From Alteromonas sp. LOR (GTDB taxonomy: Bacteria; Pseudomonadota; Gammaproteobacteria; Enterobacterales; Alteromonadaceae), in assembly GCF_000753865.1 (NCBI RefSeq), contig NZ_JQFW01000015.1, positions 288,541 through 352,540 on the forward strand: a stretch of 64,000 nucleotides of DNA, read 5' to 3'. Position 1 is the stretch's first letter; each line of letters opens with the position of its first letter. The notes beneath the pieces were generated by a model that worked only from the letters and a program-made list of their open reading frames with translations, was not told the origin of the DNA and did no database searches. Below, one piece after another: positions 1-7,781 of the stretch. The position numbers and the translations under genes were made by a program.

Positions 1-1
1 G

Positions 2-139
2 TCAAATTCCCGTAAAGACGGTATTCATTAGATACATGCCAATTGATAGACACACCAAGCCTAACGTGACCATGGGTATCATCATTGTCGCAACCACTTT
101 TGCCGTTTCTTTACTCGTATCGTTTTTCTGCTTAGTCAT
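2..139 (-). CDS. Small single-pass membrane protein, 45 aa, unknown function
   Basis: A complete short frame of 45 codons runs from an ATG at 139 to a TGA at 2-4. It has a good ribosome site, GAGGG seven bases before the ATG. The product has a charged polar N-terminus (MTKQKNDTSKETAK) followed by one hydrophobic stretch of about 25 residues rich in Met, Val, Leu and Ile, so it is probably a small inner-membrane protein with a cytoplasmic N-terminus. I do not recognise a family. It could be the last gene of a transcript that continues beyond the window edge. Support comes from the ribosome site and the hydrophobic pattern only. Confidence 0.5.
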   Translation of the reverse strand: MTKQKNDTSKETAKVVATMMIPMVTLGLVCLSIGMYLMNTVFTGI

Positions 140-325
140 GTCTTAGCCCTCAAGAATTAAGCCTTAATTATACGTGATCACCACCTGTAGCCTTAAGCGC
201 TAAACCGCTGATTTTGAGACAATAATTTTTAACTTTTGTTTATGAAATGTTAAAGGTAATCAGCTTGTTTTTCTGACAAGCGCTCATTACTGCCATTAAG
301 CCTACAGGAAAGTTTCTATTTTATT

Positions 326-590
326 AGGGCGTGTTGATCTTTGCTGTACATTTTTGCAGCGGTCTGTGAGCTATTTAGACAAGGCGAATGGTTGAAGGTC
401 TAGTGGGCTAAATCGAAACCATTTAACGTAGAATAAATAGCTCACAGGTGCTGCCCGAAGGGGGCTAAATGGAAGCATTTTACTCTTTGTCACAGCCCTT
501 TGACTTAGCCCACTAGGCCTACAGGACTTTTTCGCGATTAAAATGCTTCCATTTAGCCCAAAACTCGTACAACAAAGATCAACACGCCCT
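326..590. mobile_element. MITE-like non-autonomous element with interleaved inverted repeats
   Basis: The ends are 24-bp inverted repeats with one mismatch (326-349 and 567-590, beginning AGGGCGTGTTGATCTTTG). Inside are three more pairs: A 364-376 with 435-447 (13 bp, perfect), B 396-411 with 505-520 (16 bp, one mismatch) and C 462-482 with 539-559 (21 bp, perfect). The order A-B-A'-C-B'-C' interleaves, so the pairs cannot all fold as simple nested hairpins. There is no transposase frame inside. A shortened copy with the same ends lies at 15398-15452. The element ends 21 bp before the rhomboid start codon, so it may carry or replace that gene's promoter. Target-site duplication is unclear, because ATT/AAT on either side extends the palindrome. 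Confidence 0.75.
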
Positions 591-611
591 AATTGCCCAT
601 AAATCTGACAG

Positions 612-1319
612 ATGAAAACGACGTCACTCAAAAACAGCATATTAATCACCGCATTCGCCGTGGGGTTTATTTGGTGCTTTAAAGCTTTTGAACTCAACTT
701 CAACGTCGACCTAAGTTGGCTCGGAGTTTATCCTTTAGCGCTGCACGGTTTGGTTGGAATTATAACAGCGCCCCTCATACACGGCTCATTAGAGCACATT
801 TTCAACAATACATTGCCCATGTTAGTTCTTGGCTCATTTCTTATCTACGGTTACCCCAAAACACGGTGGCGTGTGTTAATAGCAGTGTGGTTACTATCTG
901 GTATTGGTGTATGGTTGTTTGGACGCGAAAGCTATCATATTGGCGCTAGCGGTTTAACTCATGGTGTATTTTTTTATTTATTCGTGGTGAGTATATTCCG
1001 TAGAGATAAACGTTCAGTCGTGCTTATGATGGTTGCTTTTTTCATGTACGGTGGAATGACGATGAGCATATTTCCCCGCCAAGAAGGGATTTCGTTCGAA
1101 TACCATTTATTCGGTGCTTTGGCTGGTGTTCTTTGTGCCTGTTTATGGCATTCGCTAGATCCAAAACCGACAGTTAAGGCATATTCTTGGGAAGTAGAAC
1201 CTAAATCGGAAGACCCTATTATCGGTGATCAGTGGCGTCTTGATGGACAAACTGAAGAAAATGAGGGGAATATAAAAACTGTGCCGAATGAAAAGGAAAA
1301 CATCAATGACCAACGTTAA
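612..1319 (+). CDS. Rhomboid-family intramembrane serine protease
   Basis: This 235-residue multi-pass membrane protein has the rhomboid catalytic elements: Ser113 in GASG, His165 in EYHLFG, and the H-x-x-x-N oxyanion-hole motif near residues 62-66 (HIFNN). About six hydrophobic segments occupy residues 8-190, followed by a hydrophilic acidic tail of about 45 residues. Rhomboids cut transmembrane segments of other membrane proteins; the substrate here is unknown. The start ATG at 612 lacks a clear ribosome site and lies 21 bp after the MITE-like element. The next gene starts inside its last codons, suggesting co-translation. Confidence 0.9.
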   Translation: MKTTSLKNSILITAFAVGFIWCFKAFELNFNVDLSWLGVYPLALHGLVGIITAPLIHGSLEHIFNNTLPMLVLGSFLIYGYPKTRWRVLIAVWLLSGIGVWLFGRESYHIGASGLTHGVFFYLFVVSIFRRDKRSVVLMMVAFFMYGGMTMSIFPRQEGISFEYHLFGALAGVLCACLWHSLDPKPTVKAYSWEVEPKSEDPIIGDQWRLDGQTEENEGNIKTVPNEKENINDQR

Positions 1320-1764
1320 GCCTAATGCATTTGAATTACTGCTAAGAGTTCGATATGCCGAATGCGACACTCAAAATGTTGTATTTAACGCACGATATGC
1401 TGACTACGCAGACTTAGCCGCCACTGAGTTTATGCGAGCGCTAATAGGTGGGTATCAAGCATTAACAAACCAAGGCTTAGATAATCAAGTCGTCAATCTC
1501 AATATATCATGGCAAAACTCAGCGAAATTCGACGACATTTTGTGCTTGTCGGTGCATGTAAGCAAAGTTGGCAATACATCTTTTACGATGCAAATTGATA
1601 TGCTGAATTGGCAAACTAACCACGCTGTAGCATCGGCTGAAATTGTCTATGTGATGGTCGATTCACTGACATTTGAAAAGAAACCCGTACCCCATGAATT
1701 TAAAGCAACGTTATTGAAAGGGGCCCCAGGAAAAACGATGAACCTAGCAGGCATTGAGCTTTAG
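1306..1764 (+). CDS. Acyl-CoA thioesterase, hot-dog fold (YbgC/4-HBT type)
   Basis: The 152-residue product has the 4-hydroxybenzoyl-CoA thioesterase pattern near its N-terminus: RVRYAECDTQNVVFNARY, with the Asp of the D-x-x-x-V motif that usually activates the thioester-attacking water. Such enzymes hydrolyse short or aromatic acyl-CoAs in the cytoplasm. I chose the ATG at 1306, which overlaps the rhomboid gene by 14 bases, because AGGA stands eight bases before it; an in-frame ATG at 1288 would add six residues. Shared transcription with the rhomboid gene is likely. The substrate is not predictable. Confidence 0.8.
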   Translation: MTNVKPNAFELLLRVRYAECDTQNVVFNARYADYADLAATEFMRALIGGYQALTNQGLDNQVVNLNISWQNSAKFDDILCLSVHVSKVGNTSFTMQIDMLNWQTNHAVASAEIVYVMVDSLTFEKKPVPHEFKATLLKGAPGKTMNLAGIEL

Positions 1765-1907
1765 TTTTGACGCTTCAACAGTAACCAATCTCACAACGTG
1801 TTAAAAGCTCTAGTGAGCGAGTTACAATAAAACGCCAAAATATTCTTTATCAATTTATTAGTGCGCGAAATGTCTGAGTGCTTGAAAAGAACCCATGCTA
1901 TGTTTAT

Positions 1908-3233
1908 TTACAGTGATTCTAATTGTTCAATATAACTCGCTGGCGAGGTTATTTTATCCGTCGTTAACCTTTTAAGCTTTTTTAGCATGTCAGATGGGAT
2001 ATACGGCTCCGCAGCTGACCAAAACCCTTCTGCGCCATTAGTACCCGTTCGCAGACTTTGCTGTTTAAAATTGTTCCAGACGTGAAATATGGAATATTTA
2101 CCCTGTGATAGCTCGCGAGCTTTTAAATCCATCAATGAGTGAATGAACATTCCGCACTGATAGTAAGCTCGATATTGCCCATGCTTGGCAGCATCTATTA
2201 ATGGGTAACTGACTAAAGCTTTAGCGCAGCCTTTTTTAGCTTCATTCATCTTGTTCTCAATAAATGGCTCGATAGTTTCTGGGTAAAACTCTCGCAACGC
2301 TAAGGCTGCCAACCACTCAGCATTACCTTCGTGTAGCCAGCTAGCAGATTTATTAATTACGAGAGATTTACTGTCTTGAAAAAAGTGAGCAGCCTCGTGA
2401 GCAAACATCCATAAAGTGGTGGGAATAAAATTTTTACTTTGTAACCGCTCATCAAGATTGTCCATATCCCAGTGTATGAAAACTTGATTGGGAAGCACTC
2501 CTCCTTGAATGTCCGTTCCTGGTGCATTCAAATATGAAGTAAACAGCATGGGTTTGACGTCATTATTGTGCTGCCCCAACTTAGATTCAAAAAATGCCAT
2601 TAGCTTTGGGAGTGTGTGGTTAAGTTCAACCTTAATGACGTGAGGTAGTTCCGTGTCAATCAAGGCCATAAATGCTGGCTCATCAATAGGCATTTGTTCT
2701 CCTATATAGACATACTGACCGTCGTTATATCCCAGCCAACTTGCTGCCTGATAATTAATTTTCCCGTTGGCGATAAAGTGACTGTTCTCTTCCACTTCTA
2801 CGGTGATTTTCCAACCATTGGCATCATCAGAACAAAAATCGAGACACGCAAATAATCGCCCGGTGTGGATAAGCGCACCGCCATCTGAAAATGGTGCAAA
2901 TGGCGCGTAAGCTTTTGGTAAATGCGTGTAAGTCGGGGTAAGACTAAGTTGAACATAATCAAAGGCCAGTCCATCTTTGCGTCGAATCAATTCTTGATGA
3001 TCTTCAAAGACAACTTCGAATGCCGTGTTTACGGGCCGCCACCTTGTGGTACGTGCTTCAATTGGTGTGCTTAAAAAAGCTATTTTTTGTGTGGGAGTAT
3101 TTGCAGAATATGCAATCAACCATTCATCTGAGGTCTTGTTGAGATGAATATTGACCCCAGCTTTAGCAAATGCATTTGTTGAAATGTATAAATAAAGGGC
3201 AACAATAAACACTGATAGACATGCTGTTCTCAC
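1908..3233 (-). CDS. Secreted gluzincin-type zinc metalloprotease, uncharacterised
   Basis: The 441-residue product begins with a signal peptide (about residues 1-23, ending AFA). The main signature is HEAAH at 279-283 followed, after exactly 18 residues, by Glu302 in WLHEGNAEW. This is the HExxH-x18-E spacing of M1-like gluzincins, in which the two His and the second Glu bind zinc and the first Glu is catalytic. The remainder shows no domain I recognise; four Cys (Cys130 and Cys134 among them) fit an exported fold. The start is a GTG at 3233 with AGGA upstream. It is probably a periplasmic or extracellular peptidase; an inactive M1-fold protein is less likely because all the metal ligands are present. 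Confidence 0.75.
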   Translation of the reverse strand: MRTACLSVFIVALYLYISTNAFAKAGVNIHLNKTSDEWLIAYSANTPTQKIAFLSTPIEARTTRWRPVNTAFEVVFEDHQELIRRKDGLAFDYVQLSLTPTYTHLPKAYAPFAPFSDGGALIHTGRLFACLDFCSDDANGWKITVEVEENSHFIANGKINYQAASWLGYNDGQYVYIGEQMPIDEPAFMALIDTELPHVIKVELNHTLPKLMAFFESKLGQHNNDVKPMLFTSYLNAPGTDIQGGVLPNQVFIHWDMDNLDERLQSKNFIPTTLWMFAHEAAHFFQDSKSLVINKSASWLHEGNAEWLAALALREFYPETIEPFIENKMNEAKKGCAKALVSYPLIDAAKHGQYRAYYQCGMFIHSLMDLKARELSQGKYSIFHVWNNFKQQSLRTGTNGAEGFWSAAEPYIPSDMLKKLKRLTTDKITSPASYIEQLESL

Positions 3234-3382
3234 TATATTTAATTCCTTTTATATAACTCTTCGGTTGAGAGTACATCGTCTTGAATACCTAAGCGATGCA
3301 ATGCGCTTATGAAACGAATAACAATAAGACCACTCAAATACTCTTTGCCATTTTATTAATAAGCAAAGAGCGAATGCTTTGC

Positions 3383-3425
3383 AAGCCTAGGTTTGTAAGC
3401 CCAGGTTTTTAAGCCCAACTGCCTA
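3383..3425. repeat. Degenerate 14-bp tandem repeat at the 3' end of the GNAT gene
   Basis: Two 14-bp units, AAGCCTAGGTTTGT (3383-3396) and AAGCCCAGGTTTTT (3397-3410), match at 12 of 14 positions. They are followed by a partial third beginning AAGCCCA (3411-3425) that reaches the stop codon (3423-3425) of the acetyltransferase gene. It is one of several arrays of this kind at gene ends in the window. Confidence 0.7.
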
Positions 3426-3926
3426 AAGCGACAGCCAGTAAAGCGCCTGGACAGGGAATGACTTATCAAAATACCATCCTTGTTTTTCATACCCTAATTT
3501 CGTCAGCAGCGCCTGAGAGCGCGTATTATCTGGGTGAGTCATTCCCGTGAGAAAGCGATAACCTTGATTTCTCGCCCAGTGAATCACGAGTTCACAAGCT
3601 TCTTGGCAAATGCCTCGTCCTCGCGCTTCTGGCAACAGGGCAAAACCTAAATCCGGGCAGGTGAATGCAAAGCGATTAAACAGCCCGCAGACCCCTAATG
3701 GAAGCCCAGTCTCGCTGTGCTCAATAGCAAGCAGTCCGTAGCCCCATTCTTTGCATTGGGCATTAGTACGGGCAATATAGTCGCAGGCATCTTCAAGTGA
3801 ATCGACTCCGCGACTTCCAATGAACTTTACCCACTGAGGGTCTTGCTGCAGTGCTAACACCCATTCTTTGTCTTCAAAGCTGAGCGCCCGCAGCCGAACT
3901 CGTGTTCCCTGAAACCCTATATTCAT
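3423..3926 (-). CDS. GNAT-family N-acetyltransferase (RimJ/RimL type)
   Basis: The 167-residue product has the RimJ/RimL-type GNAT layout: an N-terminal beta strand with RVRLRAL, central strands ending at LGFALLPEARGRG (the acetyl-CoA pyrophosphate-binding loop, R/Q-x-x-G-x-G/A), and a C-terminal strand with NTRSQALLTKLGYE. Members acetylate amines of proteins or small molecules using acetyl-CoA. The acceptor cannot be told from sequence. The ATG at 3926 is the only good N-terminus. The gene stands alone on this strand between the GGCT-like gene and the metalloprotease gene. Confidence 0.85.
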   Translation of the reverse strand: MNIGFQGTRVRLRALSFEDKEWVLALQQDPQWVKFIGSRGVDSLEDACDYIARTNAQCKEWGYGLLAIEHSETGLPLGVCGLFNRFAFTCPDLGFALLPEARGRGICQEACELVIHWARNQGYRFLTGMTHPDNTRSQALLTKLGYEKQGWYFDKSFPVQALYWLSL

Positions 3927-3963
3927 CTTAATGACACCCTAACCGTTTATTATAGGAAAGAAG

Positions 3964-4623
3964 TTAAGATAGTAGATTATTCGATAAGATGGTGTCTATT
4001 TTGTCTTGTATGGTCTTATCTACGTTGGCAGCCCGTGGATATTTAGGCAACACTCTGTCGTTGACTCGTGGGTGATCCCACAGTGAGGTATGCGTCACAA
4101 AATCCGTGGCGGCCTTTTTGCCTGCGTGCTCTAAGCATCCGGCTAAACAAGTATCAACATAAGTTTGGCTTACCGGGAACTGATCATTCGCAGGGCTACA
4201 GTGCAATGTCTCACATACCCATAATGTCCGACCGCTGAGGGCTTCATAAAGGGCTGTTTCGCTATGTATGTCCATTGTAGCGTCGAAGGCAATTTGCTCT
4301 GGCGACACTTGCGTAAATCGATAGTCTTTTTCTCGTTCTTGCAGCGCAGGATTGAGCTGAGCGGGGATCAGTTGCGCATTCAGCTTTTTAGCGGCGTTTT
4401 TGATTGCCCCAACGTAGGTTTGCTGCTCTTGAATACTTCTTGTTACCCAGGCACGCTCGAACCCATCTACCATTACAGGAATGCCGTAGGTTTTTATACC
4501 CGAAAAGCGCTCTCTGCTGTCGCGGCTTAACAAACTTCCATAGCCAAGAACGATATGAGACTCATCGAGCCCGTTTAAATAATTAACAATATCATGTGCA
4601 GAGGGTGCATCAGCGTTGTTCAC
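3964..4623 (-). CDS. Gamma-glutamylcyclotransferase-like (GGCT fold) protein
   Basis: The 219-residue product has the GGCT signature YGSLL at residues 28-32, which forms the substrate cavity, and an acidic residue around Glu96-Glu98 (LQEREKDY) in the position of the catalytic Glu. Proteins of this fold convert gamma-glutamyl amines or glutathione to 5-oxoproline, but many bacterial members are uncharacterised. The GTG start at 4623 is supported by AGGAG five bases upstream. The gene is followed after 37 bases by the GNAT gene on the same strand, so the two may be co-transcribed. Confidence 0.7.
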   Translation of the reverse strand: MNNADAPSAHDIVNYLNGLDESHIVLGYGSLLSRDSRERFSGIKTYGIPVMVDGFERAWVTRSIQEQQTYVGAIKNAAKKLNAQLIPAQLNPALQEREKDYRFTQVSPEQIAFDATMDIHSETALYEALSGRTLWVCETLHCSPANDQFPVSQTYVDTCLAGCLEHAGKKAATDFVTHTSLWDHPRVNDRVLPKYPRAANVDKTIQDKIDTILSNNLLS

Positions 4624-4741
4624 ACTATCTCCTGTATGGTTTTATGATGTGACTATTAATAACAGAACTTACTCCTTCGCAATTTAAGTTTACAGCCTCA
4701 TAGCCCAACATGCTTGCTCAGATTCATTAAAACGAGGTCAT

Positions 4742-4803
4742 AAAAAAAGGCGGTACCTTTTGAGTTTACCTTAATGCGATAACCTCAAAAAGTACCGCCT
4801 TTA
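4742..4803 (-). terminator. Rho-independent terminator of the TonB receptor gene
   Basis: A long hairpin pairs AAAGGCGGTAC...TTTTGAG with CTCAAAAAGTACCGCCTTT. Read on the minus strand it is followed by a run of seven T. It lies 67 bases after the receptor stop codon. Confidence 0.85.
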
Positions 4804-4869
4804 CAGCGTCTACCTTATGGCATGTTGCTGTTATTTAGCGATAAACTAAAAACAGCCCATCATTAATGA

Positions 4870-7386
4870 TTAGAACAAGGCTCTTACACCCACGCTGATA
4901 TTTCTACCTGGTAGCGGCGCTTGGTCTTTAAGGAAAGACGTGTGCACTCGCGCTTCTTCATCAGTCAAGTTATCACCTCGAGCAAACACAACCCAATCGA
5001 TGCCTTGACTCGCAAACTCATACTGAACGCTGGCGTTTAACAGGGTGTATCCGTCTGTAGCCGTTTCAAAAGACGCGGTATCAGTTTGGTCGTCAACCCA
5101 AGTAAAACCAGCATCTGCGCTAAGCCCGCCGTTAACGTAACTTAGCTCACCACCAATTCGCATTGGCGGAGTACGTGGCAAATTGTCGTCTTCTATTTCC
5201 GCGCGAATATAATCGGTAAACACGGTCAAACGGAACGCATCATTAAGGTCGAAGTACGCTTGCGCTTCAAGCCCCCAAATGTCCGCATCGGCTTGCTGGA
5301 AGTAGTAAACAGGCAAGCCTTCATCGCTGTGCGACTCATGGCCTTCTTCATGTTCACCTTCGTGCTCACCTTCAAGTTCTCCCTCGTGCTCTTCGTCGTG
5401 TTCATCACCATGTTCTTCATGCTCAGATAACGCGATTAGGCCCGTGTTAGTTTGGAAAACATAGTTGTCGGCTTGGTTATAAAACAAAGAAACGCTATAG
5501 CCCCAATCGCCAGTAAACTTACGGAAGGTCACGTCTAAATTAGTGCTAACTTCTTCAGTCACCCCTTTTAAGTTTTCTTCAATATGGCCTTCTTCGTCTA
5601 GGTCGAATACAAGCCCAACTTCATAACTTTCTGTTGCCAAATGCTGACCGGCAGAAAATAGCTCCTGCTGACTCGGAGCACGTTCGCTTCTAGAAAGCGT
5701 AATCGCTACTGACTGGCCGTCGGTGTACTCCCAGTTCGCACCTGCAGAAAGGGATACTGCTGTGAAGTCATATTCTGGGAACGTAAACTCTGTGCCGTGA
5801 GCTTCATGCTCTTCGCCTTCATGTTCCTCACCTTCGTGCTCTTCACCCTCGTGATCTTCGTCATGATACACATCAAGCTCTACTTCACTGTCTGCAACAT
5901 CAATAGAGGTTGATTCTAAACGACCACCAATTTCAAACGTTACATCACCCACTTTCTTTTGCTCGATGAGGTACAGCGAGAAGCTGTCTGTCACGTTAGC
6001 TGGCGTAAACGCCTCTTCACCCACAGCGGTGTAATCGCTTGATGTAAACTGCAGACCAAACACACCGTGCCAGCCTGCCACTTCTTCATGATAAGCCGAT
6101 AGGCGAATATCAGTAGATTCGTTGGTAAACACAGTTCCCGGCATGCCGTCTTCTATTTCAGCGTGCTCGTAATCGGTGTAGGCAGCGGCGAATTTCAGGT
6201 TAGTTAGCCCTTTAATTGGCGAGTGCCACTCACCTGCGGCTTGGTAACGAGTCATATCGACATCGAGCAGCACACCTTCTTCTTCGTGCATGTGCTCTTC
6301 ATCATGATCATCGTCTAAGCCTTCATCATGGTCCTCGTCATGGTCTTCATCGTGTTCGTCGCCATGACCGTGACTGTGGCCTGGAACACCATATTCGTTG
6401 TCGAGTTTTTCAACGGCGAAACCGAAATAGCCTTCCTCGGCAACGTAAGACAGCCCAGCAACAATGTTAGTTGTCTCCATGGCACTACTTTCTAATTCGC
6501 CGCTTTCCTCGTCATCATCTGGCTCAAGAGATGCAAAACCCGGAATGTCTGCGTTTTCTGTATCACGGATAAAACCGTCAACATGCCAAACAAAGTTACC
6601 TTGCCCGCCAGTCACATCACCGCGGGTATATTTACCTTCGTTTACTGTGCTGTAGCTTGCTTCTACTTCACCCTCAACACCGTCTACTTGGTATTGCGGT
6701 ATGCGCTTATCAACAACGTTAACTACGCCGCCAATTGCACCACTTCCATACTGAAGTGTTGCCGGACCGCGAAGCACTTCAACCTGAGTCGCACTTGCCA
6801 ACGTGGTGGCCACATTATGATCTGGACCAACGCGAGACACGTCAGAGACATCCAAGCCGTTTTGTACAATTTTTACGCGCGGGCCATCGTTGCCGCGAAT
6901 GATAGGGCTGCTTGAAACAGGGCCAAAATAGGTACTGTGTACCCCTGGGGTATTCTTAAGCGTTTCACCCAGAGTAGGCGCTTCAATTTTGCGAAGTTTT
7001 TCAGCACCAATAACAGTAACAGGCGTTACTGACTCAAGCACAGATGACTGCAGCGCTGTTGCCGTCACTACAATGTTTTCTACCGACGCAGGCTGTAACA
7101 CAAAGTCAGCTTTTTGATCGCTACTCACATCACCAAGGTCGTTATCACCATGAATGTAGTTGCTTGAATAAACATGTAAATGGATATGAGGTTGCTTTAC
7201 ATCGTTAAAACGATAGATGCCGTTTTCATCGGTAATTGCTATGCGGCGCGTGCCTTCAATTTTAACTTCCGCGCCTTCTACTGGCTTACCTGAAGTATCT
7301 GTGACAGTTCCCGTCACTGTGGTTGCTAAAACCGGAGCGCTGAGTAATCCCGCTATCGTAATGCTTAGTAACGAACGCATTTTCAT
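4870..7386 (-). CDS. TonB-dependent receptor with His/Asp/Glu-rich loops, probable zinc uptake (ZnuD-like)
   Basis: The 838-residue outer-membrane protein has, in order, a signal peptide (1-22), a carboxypeptidase-regulatory-like beta domain (about 23-100), a TonB box (ENIVVTA, 103-109), a plug (about 110-230, with LRGPATLQYGSGAIGG) and a 22-strand barrel ending in a terminal Phe. Three low-complexity stretches rich in His, Asp and Glu lie at 337-370, 508-530 and 655-689, at loop positions; the second is an in-frame GEEHE-type repeat. Such loops are known from the zinc receptor ZnuD, so zinc is the best guess; nickel, copper or cobalt are possible. The ribosome site AGAGGA precedes the ATG. 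A Zur-like palindrome lies upstream at 7468-7479. Confidence 0.85.
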   Translation of the reverse strand: MKMRSLLSITIAGLLSAPVLATTVTGTVTDTSGKPVEGAEVKIEGTRRIAITDENGIYRFNDVKQPHIHLHVYSSNYIHGDNDLGDVSSDQKADFVLQPASVENIVVTATALQSSVLESVTPVTVIGAEKLRKIEAPTLGETLKNTPGVHSTYFGPVSSSPIIRGNDGPRVKIVQNGLDVSDVSRVGPDHNVATTLASATQVEVLRGPATLQYGSGAIGGVVNVVDKRIPQYQVDGVEGEVEASYSTVNEGKYTRGDVTGGQGNFVWHVDGFIRDTENADIPGFASLEPDDDEESGELESSAMETTNIVAGLSYVAEEGYFGFAVEKLDNEYGVPGHSHGHGDEHDEDHDEDHDEGLDDDHDEEHMHEEEGVLLDVDMTRYQAAGEWHSPIKGLTNLKFAAAYTDYEHAEIEDGMPGTVFTNESTDIRLSAYHEEVAGWHGVFGLQFTSSDYTAVGEEAFTPANVTDSFSLYLIEQKKVGDVTFEIGGRLESTSIDVADSEVELDVYHDEDHEGEEHEGEEHEGEEHEAHGTEFTFPEYDFTAVSLSAGANWEYTDGQSVAITLSRSERAPSQQELFSAGQHLATESYEVGLVFDLDEEGHIEENLKGVTEEVSTNLDVTFRKFTGDWGYSVSLFYNQADNYVFQTNTGLIALSEHEEHGDEHDEEHEGELEGEHEGEHEEGHESHSDEGLPVYYFQQADADIWGLEAQAYFDLNDAFRLTVFTDYIRAEIEDDNLPRTPPMRIGGELSYVNGGLSADAGFTWVDDQTDTASFETATDGYTLLNASVQYEFASQGIDWVVFARGDNLTDEEARVHTSFLKDQAPLPGRNISVGVRALF

Positions 7387-7417
7387 TATTTTCCTCTACT
7401 GAGTGTCTTTAGCTGTG

Positions 7418-7444
7418 ATTTTACCGTTTCTACGGCATTGTCAA
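7418..7444 (-). promoter_or_regulatory. Candidate promoter of the TonB receptor gene
   Basis: On the minus strand a perfect -35 box TTGACA (7439-7444) is followed by TAAAAT (7418-7423) with a 15-bp spacer, shorter than the preferred 17. It would give a leader of about 25 bases before the ribosome site. This is inference from sequence only. Confidence 0.35.
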
Positions 7445-7467
7445 TGTGTGTGCTTGAGCAATATGTG

Positions 7468-7479
7468 ATGTTATAACAT
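7468..7479. promoter_or_regulatory. Zur-like palindrome upstream of the TonB receptor
   Basis: ATGTTATAACAT is a perfect 12-bp palindrome whose half-site resembles the gammaproteobacterial Zur box (ATGTTATA...). It fits the metal-binding loops of the downstream receptor. It is 24 bp beyond the proposed -35 box, so classical repression by overlap is not obvious from the sequence. A different regulator is possible. Confidence 0.4.
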
Positions 7480-7712
7480 TTTTCAGCATGCGGGATATAA
7501 AGTCAACAGCAAATAATCGCAGCAAAGCAGCCATTAGCCGATGAAGCGTGTTGAAGTGTTTACGCATAGGCGAGGTTTATTAATAGTGATTTCGAAAGAA
7601 GCAGCACTAGAGACGTCCGTAGCGGAGGCAATGGACGCAATAAGGAGAGCACCTCAACAAGACCAACTTATGCTTGAGTAGGAGAATGAATGACCAAGGA
7701 TTGGCCTTTCCT

Positions 7713-7748
7713 TCATTGGAATAGAAGCCTTTATTGGAATAGAAGACT
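7713..7748. repeat. 18-bp tandem repeat downstream of epmA
   Basis: Two 18-bp units (7713-7730 and 7731-7748, core ATTGGAATAGAAG) match at 16 of 18 positions. They lie 33 bp after the epmA stop codon. Confidence 0.7.
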
Positions 7749-7781
7749 GTAGTGTGTAAGCCTGTGCTTTACTTTATTTTG

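Larger units (their letters stand above)
7387..7781. other. Intergenic region upstream of the TonB receptor and downstream of epmA
   Basis: This 395-bp stretch holds the receptor promoter and operator candidates (7418-7479) and an 18-bp tandem repeat (7713-7748). A 46-codon plus-strand frame (7541-7681) lacks a ribosome site and is rich in rare AGG/AGA/CTA codons, so I do not call it a gene. Confidence 0.6.

Noticed and set aside
7541-7681. 46-codon plus-strand frame between epmA and the TonB receptor
   Set aside because: No ribosome site and an unusual share of AGG, AGA and CTA codons; more likely chance.
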